Shown one piece after another: positions 5,883-7,993 of a stretch of 7,993 bases of DNA. Origin of the DNA: JBBRLG01 sp038231495 (lineage in GTDB: Bacteria > Planctomycetota > Planctomycetia > Gemmatales > Gemmataceae); the NCBI GenBank assembly GCA_038231495.1, contig JBBRLG010000356.1, forward strand, positions 1 through 7,993, read 5' to 3'. The notes under the pieces are model-generated. The model was not told where the DNA came from. It saw nothing but the letters and a program-made list of their open reading frames with translations, and made no database searches. The position numbers and the translations under genes were made by a program. Positions within the stretch are counted from its first letter, which is position 1. Each line of letters opens with the position of its first letter.

Positions 5883-7880
5883 ATGGAAAATATCGAGTGG
5901 GATGTCGTCTGGATGTCGCTGGTCATCTTCATCCCTAGCCTGTTCGCCCTGGTGGTGTTGCTGATCCCGCGCGGCTGGGAAGAGGTGATGCGCTGGGTGG
6001 CACTCTTCGGCACCGCCTTGACGCTCGGCGTTAGCCTGTGCATGTTCGTCAACTTCCGCCAGGACACGCTCGAATTCTCCGGGGCGACGACGAACCCGAC
6101 CCTGGAAACGATGAGCCACGCTTCACTCAACCACCGCGCGCGGGAAGCCGAGTTCGCCGCCACCGGTGCCGTCAGCCCCAGCAACGACTGGGTCGCGCGC
6201 TACTCGTGGATTCCGCGCTTCAACATCGACTATTACCTCGGCACCGACGGCATCAGCATGGCCCTCGTCCTGTTGACGACCGTGTTGTTCTTCCTATCCA
6301 TGATCGCGAGTTGGAAGATCGACAAGTTCGTCAAGGGTTACTGTGCCTTGTTCCTGGTATTGGAAACGGGCGTCCTCGGCTCTTTTTTGGCGCTGGACTT
6401 CTTCCTGTTTTACATCTTCTGGGAAGTAATGTTGTTGCCGATGTATTTCCTCATCGGCATCTGGGGCGGCAATCGGCGCGAGTACGCCGCAATCAAGTTT
6501 TTCCTCTACACCCTGGCCGGCAGCGTGTTCATCTTGATTGCGCTGATCGCGTTCTACTTCACCGACGTGCGCGACTTCGTGCCCCAGGAGCGGGCGGCGA
6601 CGGCCAAGGCCCAGGCGAACCGCGATTACCCCGGCTTGACCGACGCGCTCGCCAACGACCGTGCCGTCGTTAACACCTTCGACTTGATGGTGCTCCAGCG
6701 CGTTGGCAAGGCGGCGCTGGTGAAGTTAACGCTGGAGAACCCCGCCACTAACGATGAAATCGTCGCCGCCCTCGTCAAAGTAAAAGAGGCGGAAGCCGGC
6801 AAGGACAAGTCTCGAATTGAGGAGGCGGTCGCGAAACGGGACGCGCTCCTGCGGCGGTCCGTGGAGATTGAAGGCTTGAAGGTTGCACGCGAGAAGGAGG
6901 CCGCCGCCCGCTTTGCCAACAAGACGGCGGAGGCGGCATCGACCCACGCCCAAGTCGTCGCCGCGGAAAAGCGGCTCGAACAGCCGTTCTTCCAGCCGTG
7001 GTTCCAGTACACGATGTTTGCCCTCTTGTTTATCGGCTTTGCGATCAAGGTGCCGGTGTTCCCGTTCCACACCTGGTTGCCCGACGCCCACGTCGAGGCA
7101 CCGACGCCGATTAGCATGATCTTGGCCGGTATCCTGCTGAAGCTCGGCGGCTACGGCATCATCCGCATCGCCTACCCGATCTGTCCCTTCGCGGCCTACC
7201 AGCTCGCGTTCTGGATTTCGCTACTCGGCGTAATTAACATCGTATACGGTGCGTTCGCCGCCATGGCCCAGACCGATTTCAAGAAGCTGGTGGCGTACAG
7301 CTCCATCAGCCACATGGGCTACGTCATCCTGGGCGTCGCGATCTGGTCGCGGCCCGACCAGTCGGCGTACTGGGCGTGGGGCATGAACGGTGCCATGTTC
7401 CAGATGATCGCCCACGGCATCACGTCGGCGGGCATGTTCCTCATGGTGGGCGTGATCTACGACCGCGCCCACCATCGCAACCTGAACAACTTCCGCGGTC
7501 TTTACGAACCCATGCCGCTGTACGGCGGCATCAGCGCCATCCTGTTCTTCGGGGCAATGGGCCTGCCGGGCATGTGCGGCTTCATCGGCGAGGCGATGGT
7601 CGTGCTGGCCACCTGGCAGTACAACAAGGTGTTCTCCATCCTGTCCGCGGCGACCGTCGTGTTGACGGCGGCGTACATCCTCTGGACCATCCAGCGGGTG
7701 TTCATGGGCCAAAACCCGGCGTACAAGAAGGAACGCGACATGGACCTGCGCGAGCTGGCAGTCGCCTTGCCGCTCGTCATCCTGTGCGTCGCACTGGGCG
7801 TCTTGCCATGGCAATTGCTCCTGAGTTGGATGGAGCCGAGCGTCACGAGCCTGGTTGACACCCTGGCGAGTCTGAAATAA
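5883..7880 (+). CDS. nuoM: NADH:quinone oxidoreductase subunit M (NuoM / ND4 family) with coiled-coil-like insertion
   Basis: NuoM is the second antiporter-like proton-pumping subunit, between NuoN and NuoL in the membrane arm. Core motifs are intact: YHLGxDGIS-like YYLGTDGISMALVLLTT (117-133), FYIFWEVMLLPMYFLIGIWG (176-195, key E181), AIKVPVFPFHTWLPDAHVEAP (387-407, pump K389), SMILAGILLKLGGYG (411-425, K420), DFKKLVAYSSISHMGYV (465-481), AHGITSAGMFL (510-520) and GLPGMCGFIGEAMV (560-573, E570). At 665 residues it is about 150 longer than usual. The excess is a polar loop between helices 2 and 3 (about 60-113) and a roughly 145-residue loop between helices 6 and 7 (227-372). The latter keeps the usual TFDL at 265-268, flanked by new sequence, of which 288-366 is rich in Ala, Glu, Lys and Arg with spaced Val/Leu/Ile, like a coiled coil. 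The frame is unbroken and base composition matches the rest. The ATG follows GGTGG (5871-5875) by seven bases. Confidence 0.97.
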   Translation: MENIEWDVVWMSLVIFIPSLFALVVLLIPRGWEEVMRWVALFGTALTLGVSLCMFVNFRQDTLEFSGATTNPTLETMSHASLNHRAREAEFAATGAVSPSNDWVARYSWIPRFNIDYYLGTDGISMALVLLTTVLFFLSMIASWKIDKFVKGYCALFLVLETGVLGSFLALDFFLFYIFWEVMLLPMYFLIGIWGGNRREYAAIKFFLYTLAGSVFILIALIAFYFTDVRDFVPQERAATAKAQANRDYPGLTDALANDRAVVNTFDLMVLQRVGKAALVKLTLENPATNDEIVAALVKVKEAEAGKDKSRIEEAVAKRDALLRRSVEIEGLKVAREKEAAARFANKTAEAASTHAQVVAAEKRLEQPFFQPWFQYTMFALLFIGFAIKVPVFPFHTWLPDAHVEAPTPISMILAGILLKLGGYGIIRIAYPICPFAAYQLAFWISLLGVINIVYGAFAAMAQTDFKKLVAYSSISHMGYVILGVAIWSRPDQSAYWAWGMNGAMFQMIAHGITSAGMFLMVGVIYDRAHHRNLNNFRGLYEPMPLYGGISAILFFGAMGLPGMCGFIGEAMVVLATWQYNKVFSILSAATVVLTAAYILWTIQRVFMGQNPAYKKERDMDLRELAVALPLVILCVALGVLPWQLLLSWMEPSVTSLVDTLASLK

Positions 7881-7949
7881 CGCGATCGACAATTGCCGCC
7901 CTTTGGCTCCAATGGCGAGAGGCGCAACTAGATGTCCATTTCGTAAGTT

Positions 7950-7964
7950 GACCGCCAGTCGGTC
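7950..7964. repeat. Inverted repeat downstream of nuoM (first of two)
   Basis: GACCG (7950-7954), loop CCAGT, CGGTC (7960-7964) form a perfect 5-bp stem. It immediately precedes the larger hairpin at 7967-7992. Positions 7881-7949 before it show no gene, only an 18-codon open frame with no resemblance to NuoN. Confidence 0.4.
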
Positions 7965-7966
7965 GT

Positions 7967-7992
7967 AGCCGCAAGCGGCTCGCTTGCTGGCT
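7967..7992. repeat. Large inverted repeat at the right edge (possible operon end)
   Basis: AGCC (7967-7970) plus GCAAGCG (7971-7977) pair with CGCTTGC (7981-7987) and GGCT (7989-7992) around the loop GCT, an 11-bp stem with one bulged T (7988). The arms may extend beyond the window. It could be a transcription terminator for the nuo operon or part of a dispersed intergenic repeat. The bases that would show a T tract lie outside the window, so the choice cannot be made here. Confidence 0.5.
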
Positions 7993-7993
7993 G

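Noticed and set aside
6567..6992. NuoM and NuoL inserts as frameshifts, introns or inserted mobile elements
   Set aside because: The frames are continuous, both sides resume conserved family sequence in the same frame, codon and base use match the flanks, and no repeats or target-site duplications flank the inserts.
3255..7880. NuoL/NuoM as Mrp antiporter or hydrogenase-type subunits
   Set aside because: The adjacent nuoH, nuoJ and nuoK, the NuoL lateral-helix region and the close match of motifs to NuoL and NuoM support true complex I subunits.
7221..7892. Minus-strand open frame opposite the end of nuoM
   Set aside because: It is a shadow of the strongly conserved NuoM C-terminal half, with no family features.
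7912..7968. Start of nuoN after nuoM
   Set aside because: The ATG at 7912 opens only 18 codons before a stop, and the product is basic and polar rather than a membrane N-terminus.

Overview
The window is a high-GC bacterial locus (by eye about 60% or a little above) built around a membrane-arm block of respiratory complex I (NADH:quinone oxidoreductase). The proteins are recognisable Nuo subunits that carry unusually long hydrophilic loops. Together with a scattered nuo arrangement and GC-rich hairpins between genes, this suggests a Planctomycetota bacterium, perhaps a Gemmata relative. That placement comes from memory of such proteins and is an inference, not a database match.

Layout: positions 1-30 hold a GC hairpin followed by a T-rich tract on the minus strand, a good intrinsic terminator for scpB (86-847, minus), the chromosome-segregation/condensin partner ScpB. 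A short divergent region (848-929) separates scpB from nuoH. It carries a possible sigma70-type promoter, a 10-bp palindrome and a clear GGAGGA ribosome site that fixes the nuoH GTG start. Then follow nuoH (930-2153), nuoJ (2201-2932), nuoK (2935-3249), nuoL (3255-5819) and nuoM (5883-7880), all on the plus strand. Gaps are 47, 2, 5 and 63 bases, consistent with one operon. The nuoL-nuoM gap contains a perfect 7-bp-stem hairpin. The last 113 bases hold no gene and end in two tandem inverted repeats, the second running to the window edge.

How the genes work together: NuoH forms the quinone-site and E-channel subunit that joins the peripheral and membrane arms. NuoJ and NuoK continue the hydrophilic axis. 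NuoM and NuoL are the antiporter-like proton-pumping subunits at the distal end. The key Glu/Lys/His residues of the axis are present in all of them, so the set looks functional. nuoI, usually between nuoH and nuoJ, is missing here. nuoA-G lie outside the window, and nuoN does not start within 113 bases after nuoM.

Most notable: NuoJ, NuoL and NuoM are all enlarged (243, 854 and 665 residues, against roughly 165-185, 610-650 and 490-520 in common family members). In each case the main extra sequence falls in loops that standard complex I topology places on the periplasmic side: NuoJ TM4-5, NuoL TM2-3 and TM6-7, NuoM TM2-3 and TM6-7. The largest, in NuoM, is a roughly 145-residue loop with a charged, probably coiled-coil helix. 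This suggests a lineage-specific periplasmic face on the membrane arm. I see no mobile elements, CRISPR arrays, tRNAs or rRNAs.
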